64,000 nucleotides of DNA from Prevotella sp. HUN102 (GTDB taxonomy: Bacteria; Bacteroidota; Bacteroidia; Bacteroidales; Bacteroidaceae): positions 62,001-126,000 of the forward strand of contig NZ_JIAF01000001.1 in NCBI RefSeq assembly GCF_000688375.1, in the 5' to 3' direction. Shown one piece after another: positions 1-7,935 of this stretch. Made by a program: the position numbers and the translations under genes. Below the pieces are notes generated by a model. That model had not been told where the DNA came from and did not search any database. It saw nothing but the letters and a program-made list of their open reading frames with translations. Numbering within the stretch: position 1 is the stretch's first letter; each line of letters opens with the position of its first letter.

Positions 1-171
1 GACTTGTAATATCTCTGCTATTTGGAATAGAAGTTCCAAACTTGGCTGACGACGATTGCAAACGTAGGAGTTCACTATCGTAAAACTCTTGCCGAGCTTT
101 TCTGCAAGCCATGTCTGCTTGATTCCTTTTTCGGTAAGCACCTCTTTTATTCTGTTGGTAGGATTTTTCAT
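1..171 (-). CDS. XRE-family helix-turn-helix regulator, partial
   Basis: This open frame runs from an ATG at 171 to the window edge, giving 57 residues. It starts MKNPTNRIKEVLTEKGIKQ and continues with TWLAEKLGKSF, the helix-turn-helix of a Cro/CI-type regulator, followed by CNRRQPSLELL, the typical end of that fold. The C-terminus is beyond the window. A -7 box (TATATTTG on the minus strand, 192-199) lies just upstream. Small XRE genes of this kind often regulate transfer or maintenance of mobilizable elements, but the target cannot be inferred here. Confidence 0.75.
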   Translation of the reverse strand, partial: MKNPTNRIKEVLTEKGIKQTWLAEKLGKSFTIVNSYVCNRRQPSLELLFQIAEILQV

Positions 172-191
172 AAATATTATAAGATTGTTTG

Positions 192-199
192 CAAATATA
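192..199 (-). promoter_or_regulatory. -7 box TATATTTG for the XRE gene
   Basis: Minus-strand TATATTTG matches the Bacteroidetes -7 consensus TAnnTTTG and lies about 20 nt upstream of the XRE start codon. Confidence 0.5.
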
Positions 200-225
200 G
201 TAAATATTATTGTATAAGTAGCTAA

Positions 226-252
226 AAAGGAGGAGATTTTTTCTCCTCCTTT
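226..252 (-). terminator. Terminator of the mobilization operon
   Basis: Arms AAAGGAGGAGA and TCTCCTCCTTT form an 11-bp perfect stem with a 5-nt loop, and the minus strand continues with a short T-run. It lies directly downstream of the last gene of the mobC-relaxase-membrane protein unit. Confidence 0.75.
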
Positions 253-273
253 AAAAGTTTTATATCCATATTT

Positions 274-936
274 CTATTTGCCTTTCCTATTTTGCAGATT
301 ATTCTGCATTAGGCTATCCGCTTTTGCTTTCAGTTCCCAGTTATAATTATCCGTCTGCTTCTTGATTCTTTTAATCATTGTAGCATCGCGATGAATGTCA
401 AACACATCATTGAGCCATAAGATTTCCTTTGGGCTGCAACCTCTCCACACTCTGATGATACGGAATTTCAAGGCATCATCTTTGTATTGTTGTTTGCTTT
501 GCCATAAGGAGTAATTACCAACCAAAGAAATAAGACAAAGGAAAGACACTGCCACTACTGTAGTAAAGACTTTCGATGACTTGATGTCAAAGCTATGCCT
601 GTGAATCTGTTCTTGCGGTTGTGGATATTCTTTCTGCTCCTGCCACTCGTGCAGCATGGTCAAGACACTTGCCACCAATTTGTCTATGGATTTAGCCTCC
701 TCGTCCTTGATGCGCTTTTGCACATCAATGTACTTGTTAAGAACGGCTTTTGTACGCAATTCGTACTGATTGAGTAATTCCTGTTCTTGCTGGTCGTCAT
801 TTTGCACAGGTGTAGATGGAACAGGGAAAGAGACGGAACTGTTCTCTTTTTCTTTCAGCTCCTTCAGTTCCCTGTAAATTGTTTCCAACTTGTTCTTGAT
901 TTCCTCAAAGAGAACAAATGTATTATTATCTGCCAT
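274..936 (-). CDS. Hypothetical membrane protein of the mobilization operon
   Basis: A 220-residue protein beginning MADNNTFVLFEEIKNKLETI. Residues about 8-32 and 52-100 are charged and probably coiled coil. One clear transmembrane segment lies at about 123-145, and a basic C-terminal domain of about 75 residues follows. The gene starts 2 nt after the relaxase stop codon, so the two are almost certainly cotranscribed. A third small membrane or coiled-coil gene after the relaxase occurs in Bacteroides mobilizable elements and may act with the relaxosome or coupling protein, but that is inference. No known domain was recognised. Confidence 0.7.
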   Translation of the reverse strand: MADNNTFVLFEEIKNKLETIYRELKELKEKENSSVSFPVPSTPVQNDDQQEQELLNQYELRTKAVLNKYIDVQKRIKDEEAKSIDKLVASVLTMLHEWQEQKEYPQPQEQIHRHSFDIKSSKVFTTVVAVSFLCLISLVGNYSLWQSKQQYKDDALKFRIIRVWRGCSPKEILWLNDVFDIHRDATMIKRIKKQTDNYNWELKAKADSLMQNNLQNRKGK

Positions 937-938
937 AG

Positions 939-1859
939 TTATAAATGTATTTTACGTTTTTTCTTTTTCTTCTTTTTGTCAAGTGTGTTGTAAACTTCCG
1001 CAGAGACTGTGCCATGAGTCTGAAATAATCCCAATCCTCCTTCTATAAGGTCGTTGGCTATTTCACTCGTAACATCTGCAACATTAGATATAAGATTTAT
1101 CGTTCCTTGCATCTGCTGTTCGTGTTCTCTATCATTCTGTTGCAGGGCAAAGTCAATCTTGGAATAACAGAAACTCCGGTCCACCTTAGAGCCATTGAAA
1201 TGGTAGCCGTTCTTTTCAAAGATGACACCCTGAACTTCCTGCGAGTTGCCTTTATACTTGAAACAGACATCAATACCTTGCTTTTCTAAATGAGCAAGGA
1301 GGGATTGCCAATTCCTACATCGAGTTACTTCTGCTTTCAATGCCTGATAGATTTCATATTTGGTCTTGTCAGGTTCTTTCAGGCGGTGTTCCTTGACATT
1401 CTCCTTGCCACCGGCGAAATACAAACCATACTTGGCGGTCAGTTCCTTGCAAATCTTTTCACTTCTGAATCTGTCGTTACGGTCAGAAATGCTCTTGCCG
1501 TTATTGTCTATCCGATTGAATGCGATATGAATGTGCGGATGTTCTTTGTCGAAATGGCGACCAATGATATACTGCGTATCTTTTATTCCCATCTTCTCCA
1601 TGTACTCATGCGCCACTTTCGCCATCCACTCATTGTTGAGTTTGCGAGAGTCCTGAGCGGGGAAACTAAGGGAAATATGTCCGACAACCTTACTTACTCG
1701 TGGATTCAGTTCCGTCTGGTCAATGAAACTTTGGACAATATGGCTGATACTGTCTGTTCTCACTCCGGAACAGTCTATAAGCTCCGTTCCTTTCTTCGGG
1801 TCAAGGATGTAGTTGATGACACCCTTGAAGCCCGAGCCTTTCATTATCTTGGCTATCAT
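939..1859 (-). CDS. Relaxase / mobilization nuclease (MobA/BmgA type)
   Basis: A 306-residue relaxase that would nick oriT and pilot the strand during mobilization by a co-resident conjugative element. It shows the relaxase nuclease core: an N-terminal candidate nucleophile Tyr17 in GVINYIL, and the metal-binding HxH motif in HPHIHIAFNRID (about 107-118), followed by the SDRNDRFRSEK segment common in this family. It overlaps the end of mobC by an ATGA junction (the mobC stop is at 1856-1858). The C-terminus is a run of lysines. It is short for a relaxase, consistent with the single-domain BmgA/MobA group of Bacteroidetes. Confidence 0.9.
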   Translation of the reverse strand: MIAKIMKGSGFKGVINYILDPKKGTELIDCSGVRTDSISHIVQSFIDQTELNPRVSKVVGHISLSFPAQDSRKLNNEWMAKVAHEYMEKMGIKDTQYIIGRHFDKEHPHIHIAFNRIDNNGKSISDRNDRFRSEKICKELTAKYGLYFAGGKENVKEHRLKEPDKTKYEIYQALKAEVTRCRNWQSLLAHLEKQGIDVCFKYKGNSQEVQGVIFEKNGYHFNGSKVDRSFCYSKIDFALQQNDREHEQQMQGTINLISNVADVTSEIANDLIEGGLGLFQTHGTVSAEVYNTLDKKKKKKKRKIHL

Positions 1860-2209
1860 CTTCGTATCAGGTTTAGGATTTTGTCAATCTTGCCAATAAT
1901 GATTTTGTGAAAAGGAGCAACGGCATGAAACCCCTCCGCATTGGCACGATGAGCCAACTGGTTGAGATTGTTTGCCATGCCACACAGCTTACGGATAAAG
2001 TCTGCTTGCTCTACGGTCAGTCGTTCTATGACATTTCCTTTCTCAAGAACTTTTCTTACAAACTCACTCATGGATATTCCTGCGTTCTTGGCTTTACCTT
2101 TGAGCGTATAGTAATCCTCTGTGGTAAGTTTTACCGTGATACGGTATTTCTTCTTTTCAGTAGCGCCTTTGGTTGGACAACCACCTTTGTTGTATTCTGA
2201 TTTAGTCAT
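1856..2209 (-). CDS. mobC: MobC-family relaxosome accessory protein
   Basis: A 117-residue protein from the ATG at 2209 (MTKSEYNKGGCPTKG). It has a basic N-terminus, a ribbon-helix-helix-like part (YRITVKLTTEDYYTL) and a C-terminal GMANNLNQLAHRAN motif typical of plasmid mobilization protein MobC, which helps the relaxase melt and bind oriT. The frame is open back to an ATG at 2356 that would overlap the primase stop. That longer form would translate straight through the nested inverted repeat at 2277-2318 and has a proline-rich, non-family-like extension, so the shorter start is preferred. Stop and start overlap with the relaxase (ATGA). Confidence 0.85.
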   Translation of the reverse strand: MTKSEYNKGGCPTKGATEKKKYRITVKLTTEDYYTLKGKAKNAGISMSEFVRKVLEKGNVIERLTVEQADFIRKLCGMANNLNQLAHRANAEGFHAVAPFHKIIIGKIDKILNLIRR

Positions 2210-2276
2210 ATTTTTTTCTTTAATTTGAATTGATGGAGACCGACGGGATAATTCTCTGAACCGAGTGGCAGGAGGT

Positions 2277-2318
2277 GGAGCAAGTGGTTTTGGTATGCCC
2301 AAAACATAAACTTGCTCC
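2277..2318. other. Candidate oriT: nested inverted repeat upstream of mobC
   Basis: The outer arms GGAGCAAGT (2277-2285) and ACTTGCTCC (2310-2318) are perfect complements. Nested inside are GTTTTGG (2287-2293) and CCAAAAC (2299-2305) around the 5-nt loop TATGC. The only noncoding gap in the primase-mobC-relaxase unit is here, where oriT usually sits in Bacteroidetes mobilizable elements. The assignment rests on position and symmetry; no nic-site consensus was tested. Confidence 0.5.
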
Positions 2319-2352
2319 CCGAAAAATATATCATACCCAGCAATTCCTGTAA

Positions 2353-3243
2353 TCATAGCTTGATCCCTTTGGATTTCTTGATTTCTGCTTTCTCTGAATG
2401 CTTGAATTCAGCACACAGACACTCGTTCAAGTCCTTAAAGTTTTGATAAATAGAAGAGCAATCTTGGATACGTAATCCATCCTCTATGAGTTTGTTTAAA
2501 GCTGTTCTTCCTCCTTCATCGTTATCTAAATACGAACATACCAAACTGTGTTTTGAAAGGAAAATTTTTGACTTCCTGATATTACTTATAGAATTTAGAA
2601 TTAATGCGGATTTTTCCTCTTCCTCTGGGCTCATTGTAAGCAAGCTAAGATAATCCATAAAGCCTTCAAATAGATTGATTCGTTCTGAAGGGGTTGGGAT
2701 GTACGATACATCAGAAGGAGGCAAACACCCTTTGAAATATGGATTGCGCAACGCATACCCATAAGAATTGTTCGGAAAGCCTATTGCATAAAATTTCTTA
2801 TCAGCGATTCTATAATGGATTTCCTTACAATACTTTTTAGCAATATTCAGATTGATTCTTCTTTGGGTGAAATATTCAATGAGATTCGGATGGCATAGCT
2901 TGGTAGAACCGATAACCTCTATCCGTGATTGGCTTAAATTTTTTGTTTCGTTATTACCTATGGAGAATCTTGGCTGGATATTTGGTTTACCATTAAAAGT
3001 ATCTATTGCCTGTACTAGACTACATTTATGTAATCTCATAACTAAATCTATAAGACTTCCACCTTCATTAAGGGCAAAATCATACCATAGATTTTTATTA
3101 TAATCTACTTTGAAACTTGGAATATGCTCGTTTCTAAACGGACTTTTATACATTCCATAATAGCCATAATCCTTAGCAGGATATATAGCCATATTGCCTA
3201 AGTAATCCTTAATTGATATTGCTTTAATTTCATCTATTGTCAT
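2353..3243 (-). CDS. Toprim primase with degenerate zinc-binding domain
   Basis: A 296-residue primase-like protein. Residues about 24-70 align by pattern with the CHC2 zinc-finger fold of bacterial primases (SPFRNEHIPSFKVDYNK, then GGSLIDLVMRL), but the metal-binding Cys/His residues are missing, as is common in primases of Bacteroides mobilizable elements. The Toprim catalytic domain follows, with the acidic motif LFEGFMDYLSLL (Glu193) and YLDNDEGG (about 239-245). Together with the VapE ATPase upstream it probably supports replication of the excised circle or complementary-strand synthesis after transfer. Confidence 0.85.
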   Translation of the reverse strand: MTIDEIKAISIKDYLGNMAIYPAKDYGYYGMYKSPFRNEHIPSFKVDYNKNLWYDFALNEGGSLIDLVMRLHKCSLVQAIDTFNGKPNIQPRFSIGNNETKNLSQSRIEVIGSTKLCHPNLIEYFTQRRINLNIAKKYCKEIHYRIADKKFYAIGFPNNSYGYALRNPYFKGCLPPSDVSYIPTPSERINLFEGFMDYLSLLTMSPEEEEKSALILNSISNIRKSKIFLSKHSLVCSYLDNDEGGRTALNKLIEDGLRIQDCSSIYQNFKDLNECLCAEFKHSEKAEIKKSKGIKL

Positions 3244-3267
3244 ACTTATAACTTTTAAGTTTGTTGG

Positions 3268-3453
3268 TTACTACAAGGTTATATTATTGTAAGTTGTTGA
3301 CAGTGAAAGAAAAACATGTAGTAGTCATTTATTTTGTAGTAATTTCCTTACACATATATAAATTGTTGGTAGTAATAGGTAGTAAATCCCTTTTTTGCTG
3401 ATTACTACAACCTAATCTTTTTTCTTTCAATGCTTTATCTCTCTTTGTAGTAA
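3268..3453. repeat. Iteron-like TTGTAGTAA motifs, candidate replication origin
   Basis: The 217-nt gap between primase and vapE holds four exact copies of a 9-mer in two orientations: TTACTACAA at 3268-3276 and 3402-3410, and TTGTAGTAA at 3334-3342 and 3445-3453. Further partial GTAGTA copies occur at about 3317-3325, 3365-3374 and 3377-3384. Repeated binding words in an AT-rich gap flanked by primase and helicase-like genes suggest an origin bound by an element-encoded protein. Confidence 0.45.
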
Positions 3454-3460
3454 AGTAGTA

Positions 3461-4675
3461 TTAATAATTAGTATTGTAACTTTGAATAAAGGGATTGGGA
3501 GCAATCTTGCGTATGTGATACACATACATTGGGTTGCCACCGATTCTTTTGGACTTTCTCAAGAAACCTGCCTTTTTCAAGGCTTCGCCCATTCTCCTTT
3601 CACTTAGATTAAGTGTAGTATAAGCTCGTAAATAATTCAAGATTTCTGATGTTGTCATATAGCTTTCTTCTGTTACTGCTGGCTTTTCCATGCCTTTAAG
3701 AAGCATTTCATATTCAATAGTCTGTACTTGGAAATCTTCGCTTTCATGATGTAACTCTGCAATTTCCTCTTCGTTGAACCAGTAGTGATACCCAGACCTC
3801 CATAGTTCTACAGCTTCAGAATAGACTCTATTCATATCAATTTCCTTTGCTGAATTAATATCAATACTTTCTACCTCAAATGGAAGAAAGCGACGGCTTC
3901 CCGTCGGATCTGTCAGAAAGTCGTTGCCATTAACTGATGCCATAAAACTTGCCAAATGCGGATATTCCTCAATATAAGTGTCGTATGGTCTTCTATATTT
4001 TACTCTTGGTGTTGTTATAAGGTTTTTCAACTCATTCTCGTCTCTTTTATTTAGAGCCTTTAACTGGTCGTCAATATTGATAAAGAGGTACTCGGCAATC
4101 AGTGTCTGTACGTCTTTCCCCTGTGGGTCTATCTTGCCTGTGAATAAATATCCTTTCAATTTCTCTGGACATAGTAAATCAAGGAATGTTGTTTTGAACT
4201 TTCCTTGCTCTCCAGTAAGTACCAAACAGGTGTGATTTCGACATTGTAAATCATCCATCGCATTAGCCACAACAGCAACAAGCCATTTTACAAAATAATG
4301 CTGCCATTTATTTGGATTCTTCACAGATACACAGTTTGCTAACTTGATGATTTCAGATTCATCTTCTCCTTTAGGTTTAGGCAGACTAAGCAAGAACTCA
4401 TGGATAGGATTGACTTTGCTACAAAAATCACTTTCCAATATCGCACGAATATTGTCAGAGGGAGTATATATCCCCAATGAACCATCTACTAAACGGCGCA
4501 TAGAATTAATGTCATATTTAGTGAGAGGAGCAAACGGTATGTTCTCTCCTTGTGGTCTGAACTCCGTTCTACTTTTCACCGTGTTATAGCGAAAAGCATA
4601 TTGCTCTTTCAAGAATTGTTCTATACGTTCATTCTTGGATTTCTTTGTACTTGTTTCTGTTTTTTCCTTCTTCAT
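3461..4675 (-). CDS. VapE/VirE-family P-loop ATPase
   Basis: A 404-residue protein of the virulence-associated E family. It has Walker A at GEQGKFKTT (155-163), Walker B at LFINIDD (about 197-203), a sensor-like SFMASVN, and the family signature TGSRRFLPFEV, all in the expected order. The C-terminal 90 residues look like a winged-helix domain (YMTTSEILNYLRAYTTLNLSERR). VapE proteins on mobile islands act as helicase-like replication ATPases, and here the gene lies next to the primase and the iteron-like gap. It follows the HTH/excisionase-like gene by 11 nt. Confidence 0.88.
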   Translation of the reverse strand: MKKEKTETSTKKSKNERIEQFLKEQYAFRYNTVKSRTEFRPQGENIPFAPLTKYDINSMRRLVDGSLGIYTPSDNIRAILESDFCSKVNPIHEFLLSLPKPKGEDESEIIKLANCVSVKNPNKWQHYFVKWLVAVVANAMDDLQCRNHTCLVLTGEQGKFKTTFLDLLCPEKLKGYLFTGKIDPQGKDVQTLIAEYLFINIDDQLKALNKRDENELKNLITTPRVKYRRPYDTYIEEYPHLASFMASVNGNDFLTDPTGSRRFLPFEVESIDINSAKEIDMNRVYSEAVELWRSGYHYWFNEEEIAELHHESEDFQVQTIEYEMLLKGMEKPAVTEESYMTTSEILNYLRAYTTLNLSERRMGEALKKAGFLRKSKRIGGNPMYVYHIRKIAPNPFIQSYNTNY

Positions 4676-4686
4676 AATATGTGATT

Positions 4687-5043
4687 TTATAAAAGGGAAG
4701 AATCAGAATGCTTCTCAAAGATAAAGGCTTTCGCTTCCTCATTGATTTCAGCAACGGTCTTTTTCTTACCGCCTTCAATCCATGCCAATAATTCGTCTTC
4801 GAAAAAGTAGAGATGCTTACCATTCTTATAGCAAGGTAGTAAGCGTTTGCGTACTAAGGTATAAACTGTGGGCTTAGCTTTCCCTATAAGTTTACACGCG
4901 TCATCTATTCCAATAGGAATGCGTTTAGGAGGAGCAACAGGTGTTTGCCCTTTACATACTAAGTGTTTAATTTCAGCAACTTCGCTGACTAAATGAGCAA
5001 CTGCCTTTGGCAAGTTCTCAAAAGTGATTTCGTTTTGTACCAT
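4687..5043 (-). CDS. Helix-turn-helix excisionase-like protein
   Basis: A 118-residue protein from the ATG at 5043 (MVQNEITFENLPKAVAHLV). Residues about 45-100 carry an HTH_17/MerR-like winged helix: IGIDDACKLIGKAKPTVYTLV followed by KNGKHLYFFEDELLAWIEGG. Such proteins in Bacteroidales elements act as excisionases or directionality factors, and the operon position beside vapE fits. An upstream ATG at 5127 in frame is rejected because the extra residues would be encoded by the terminator hairpin at 5081-5116. Confidence 0.85.
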   Translation of the reverse strand: MVQNEITFENLPKAVAHLVSEVAEIKHLVCKGQTPVAPPKRIPIGIDDACKLIGKAKPTVYTLVRKRLLPCYKNGKHLYFFEDELLAWIEGGKKKTVAEINEEAKAFIFEKHSDSSLL

Positions 5044-5074
5044 AATAATTGTTGTTGATTTTACGGTGCAAATG

Positions 5075-5116
5075 AAAAAAGTGTTTCCTCTGTGTCCAAA
5101 GACACAGAAGAAACAC
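5075..5116 (-). terminator. Strong terminator between the membrane-protein gene and the excisionase-like gene
   Basis: A 16-bp stem with one mismatch (GTGTTTCC... 5081-5096 against 5101-5116, loop CAAA) is followed on the minus strand by TTTTTTC. It ends transcription coming from the integrase-side genes and isolates the excisionase-vapE-mob unit. Confidence 0.8.
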
Positions 5117-5141
5117 TCCAAAAACACAATAGGATAGTGTG

Positions 5142-5888
5142 TTATTCTGTTATTTGATGGTCTGAAAGGTTTTGGACAATGGGAATAATGCCTTTCTTTT
5201 CATCATCACGCAGATGGCTTTTTATACTTCCTATTTCCATCTCTTTGAATGTGATGGCAAATACTTTTTTAAGGAACAGTGATATTTCATCTTGTTTGCC
5301 AACCCTAAAATGGTTCCATATATTCCAACCAAAATGGAATAAGTCTAAAGCAACTAACCCTTTGATATTTATCGGTTCTACTTGTGATAGTGGGAGCTTG
5401 GCAGAGTATAACTCTATATACTTACAAAGCCTGAGCAGGTCTTTATCAGAAACATACGGTGCGAACTGCTGCTGAGTATATTGAATGGCTATAGCACGTT
5501 TATCCTGCTCTTTCTGGTTTATTATCTTTTGTTGCTGTTGACGAATAGAGTCAATGTCTATTGAATGCTGATGTTGTATGGAAGAAGATTTGTTAGTACT
5601 TTCTATTGTTTGTCCAGTCTCAATCTTAGATACATTATCATTTGTTTCCTCTTCTTGTTTCTTTGGAAAGAAGAACTTAACTAATGCCGTAAATAGCCCC
5701 TCAACCAAAATAGACAATATTGAATAAATAATAATGCCTAAAGCGACAACACTCCAAAATATAATATGTGCCGTAAAGTCATCTGCACCTAAACGTATGG
5801 CAAGCATTCTTGCGAATAAAGCAATAATGACACAAACAACAAGAACGGACAAATATACTACGATATGTTCAAAATATTTGGTGTTCAT
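5142..5888 (-). CDS. Hypothetical two-TM membrane protein of the element
   Basis: A 248-residue protein with two N-terminal transmembrane segments (about 9-28 and 40-70), a basic stretch FFFPKK, a glutamine-rich linker (residues about 95-135) and a soluble C-terminal domain of about 100 residues (LCKYIELYSAKLPLSQVEP onward). No family was recognised. It starts 14 nt after the integrase stop and ends at a strong terminator, so it is probably cotranscribed with the integrase. The layout, a membrane anchor with a cytosolic domain, could suit a regulator or an exclusion function, but nothing in the sequence proves this. Confidence 0.7.
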   Translation of the reverse strand: MNTKYFEHIVVYLSVLVVCVIIALFARMLAIRLGADDFTAHIIFWSVVALGIIIYSILSILVEGLFTALVKFFFPKKQEEETNDNVSKIETGQTIESTNKSSSIQHQHSIDIDSIRQQQQKIINQKEQDKRAIAIQYTQQQFAPYVSDKDLLRLCKYIELYSAKLPLSQVEPINIKGLVALDLFHFGWNIWNHFRVGKQDEISLFLKKVFAITFKEMEIGSIKSHLRDDEKKGIIPIVQNLSDHQITE

Positions 5889-5902
5889 TTTATTTTATCG
5901 AA

Positions 5903-7159
5903 TTAAGTTTTATCATTTTCAATATCTATTTGAATGGCATTGGCTGCTTTGTTTTTCTTTTCGTCGACCACTTTCGCATATACCTGTGTTGTTTTTACGT
6001 TGGTGTGCCCCAACATTTTACTTACGGTGTAGATGTCTGTTCCGTTTGCAAGTTGTAGGGTTGCAAATGTGTGTCGAAAGCAATGAAAGCTGAGATGCTT
6101 GTGGATGCCAGCCTTCTCTATCCAAGATCTTAGTGGACGAGAAATCCAAGAAGGATTTGGGAGTCCTTCAAAAACGAGTTGCTCTGGCTGTCTTGGCTCT
6201 CCACAAAGTTTAAAAGCCTGTTCCGAGATGGGCATATACTCCACACCTTTTGTTTTTTTCTGAGTGAAGAGAAGTTTGGCTTGGTCTGCTTCTATGGCTA
6301 TTTCATTCCATTTTAACTTTTGAATATCACAGTGTCTTAATCCAGTCAAGGCAGAGAATAGTGCAGCTCGTTTAAGTACATCACGTTCACATGGAGTATT
6401 GGCTAACTTATTTAATTCATCAAGCGTTAAGTATTCTCTACGGGATTCTTGTTCCTGTATGCCTTTGATTTTTGCAGATAAATCTATAGTCAAATATCCA
6501 TCTATGAATGCTTGTTTGAGTGCAGCTTTAAAAATAGAGAAATATGTGGATGCCGTATTTCGTGATATTGTTCCTTTTTTGCTTCCACCACAAGGAGCTG
6601 ACAACAAGAAAAACTTAAAATCTTCAGCTAAGCGGTTATCTATTTGTGAAAAGAGAAGAGTATCACCTGCAAACATTTTCAATAAAACATGAACTCTAGC
6701 CCAGTTGGTTTGAACTGAAACAGAACTATTGCGATGTCTTTTGTCAGCCACCTTATCAAAATACTTAATGAAATTCTGTTGTAAACGCTCTTTTTGTTCT
6801 GCCTGTGCTATTTCTGTATCGCTATATAAGCTGGCATTGTCATACTCTCGTTGTCTAAGTTTTCTAACACTATCTGCATAGATACACGATTCTTGGTCTA
6901 TTTCGCTTTTGCACAAGATTATCCCATTCAAATCTCGTTTGGGTTTGAATGATTGATTAGCTCCCGTTGTTCGGGCTATTCTGCTTTTATCCCAAATAGG
7001 AGTAGTAATCGTTCGGTTAAGATATTCACGCACTCTTTGTGGAGTCGCTTTGCCAGCTACTCTTACCGGGTAGCTTTCTATATATAGGTACCACTCTTTG
7101 CGATAAGCACTTTTGCGTAGCCGTACTGTTGCTTTCGTATTGTCAAGTTCCTTTCTCAT
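5903..7159 (-). CDS. Tyrosine recombinase / integrase
   Basis: A 418-residue site-specific recombinase that would integrate and excise the element. An N-terminal arm-type DNA-binding region (about 1-60) is followed by a SAM-like core-binding domain (about 125-230) and the catalytic domain. The catalytic residues are visible: Arg275 in TGLRHCDI, His359-x-x-Arg362 in HCFRHTFAT, His385 in LGHTN, and Tyr394 in TQVYAK. It is full length with every expected residue present. It starts 11 nt after the zinc-finger/HTH gene and lies at the element edge, the usual position for int. Confidence 0.93.
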   Translation of the reverse strand: MRKELDNTKATVRLRKSAYRKEWYLYIESYPVRVAGKATPQRVREYLNRTITTPIWDKSRIARTTGANQSFKPKRDLNGIILCKSEIDQESCIYADSVRKLRQREYDNASLYSDTEIAQAEQKERLQQNFIKYFDKVADKRHRNSSVSVQTNWARVHVLLKMFAGDTLLFSQIDNRLAEDFKFFLLSAPCGGSKKGTISRNTASTYFSIFKAALKQAFIDGYLTIDLSAKIKGIQEQESRREYLTLDELNKLANTPCERDVLKRAALFSALTGLRHCDIQKLKWNEIAIEADQAKLLFTQKKTKGVEYMPISEQAFKLCGEPRQPEQLVFEGLPNPSWISRPLRSWIEKAGIHKHLSFHCFRHTFATLQLANGTDIYTVSKMLGHTNVKTTQVYAKVVDEKKNKAANAIQIDIENDKT

Positions 7160-7170
7160 TATATGGTGGG

Positions 7171-7728
7171 TTAGTGATTATACAGATTGTCTATTTCTGA
7201 TTTTGGAGCATAGACATAATTACCTATCTGTCTTGTAGGAATAGAATATTTGCGTATATGCAGATATACGGTACTGTCATTGATTCCAAATTTTTTGGAT
7301 ATTTCTCCGATAGTATAGCAGTCTTCAGGTTCAAGCCTGTAAGTCTTGACTTCTTTTGATTTATGCTTTTCTTTCTCATTATATGGACGCAGGCTAAAGC
7401 GTTCTTGTAAATCTGCTTTACAAATCCGCGTCATTCTTTGTCCGAGATTATAATAACGGACTTCCTTATTTCTAATCAAACGATATAAAGTATCACGACC
7501 AATATCAAACAGGGCTGATGCATCTGCAATGGAAAGATAAGGCTGGTCCTTAGGAACTCTTGCAGCTTTTTCTCTTTTCAATGCTTCCAACTGTTCTTCT
7601 TTCTTCCGTTGCTTATATGCTGTTTGAGAACAGGCTTTAGAGCAGTATTTTGAGGTAAGGGTTTTCGCAGTGAAAATCTTACCGCAAATCTCACATTTTC
7701 GCTCTATTTGAAATTTCGCACTTGGCAT
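7171..7728 (-). CDS. Zinc-finger protein with two HTH domains
   Basis: A 185-residue protein with a small Cys4 knuckle at residues about 11-34 (CEICGKIFTAK, then YCSKACSQ). After a basic linker come two helix-turn-helix domains of the DNA-binding type found in excisionases: LSIADASALFDIGRDTLYRLI (about 65-85) and YTIGEISKKFGINDSTVYLHI (about 136-156). It is the first gene of the int unit and the last gene before the element edge. It is probably a regulator of integration or excision; that role is inference. Confidence 0.8.
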   Translation of the reverse strand: MPSAKFQIERKCEICGKIFTAKTLTSKYCSKACSQTAYKQRKKEEQLEALKREKAARVPKDQPYLSIADASALFDIGRDTLYRLIRNKEVRYYNLGQRMTRICKADLQERFSLRPYNEKEKHKSKEVKTYRLEPEDCYTIGEISKKFGINDSTVYLHIRKYSIPTRQIGNYVYAPKSEIDNLYNH

Positions 7729-7813
7729 ACCATTTGTATCTAATTGATAATCAGTTCTATTTTTGAATTAAGTCGTACTTTATCTCCCATTAAGTCGCGG
7801 AACAAATATGGTA

Positions 7814-7821
7814 CAAATATA
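7814..7821 (-). promoter_or_regulatory. -7 box TATATTTG for the integrase unit
   Basis: Minus-strand TATATTTG matches TAnnTTTG. It lies about 85 nt upstream of the zinc-finger/HTH gene and near the inferred element edge. No perfectly spaced -33 TTTG was seen. Confidence 0.4.
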
Positions 7822-7871
7822 AGCATAAAATCGATTAAAAACAAGCAAAATTAAATATTATTAGAAAAGAA

Positions 7872-7904
7872 AAATCCCAGTAACTTATTATGTTACTGGG
7901 ATTT
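7872..7904 (-). terminator. dnaK terminator
   Basis: A perfect 13-bp stem, AAATCCCAGTAAC (7872-7884) and GTTACTGGGATTT (7892-7904), has a 7-nt loop and a T-rich minus-strand tail. It lies 31 nt after the dnaK stop codon. Confidence 0.88.
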
Positions 7905-7935
7905 GCTTATTTTTAGTTAGTGTTTTTTAGCACTT

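Larger units (their letters stand above)
1..7860. mobile_element. Integrative and mobilizable element, right part
   Basis: All genes here are on the minus strand and form the usual Bacteroidales mobilizable-element set: tyrosine recombinase, excisionase-like HTH protein, VapE-type ATPase, primase, MobC and relaxase. The DNA is visibly more AT-rich than the flanking dnaK region. The right boundary is inferred: the last element gene starts at 7728 and its likely -7 box is at 7814-7821, while the dnaK terminator begins at 7872, so the junction should lie between about 7822 and 7872. The left end and any cargo lie outside the window, so no att repeat could be compared. Confidence 0.8.

Noticed and set aside
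2210-2356. N-terminal extension of MobC from the ATG at 2356
   Set aside because: It would translate through the nested inverted repeat and gives a proline-rich segment unlike MobC proteins; the internal ATG at 2209 fits the family.
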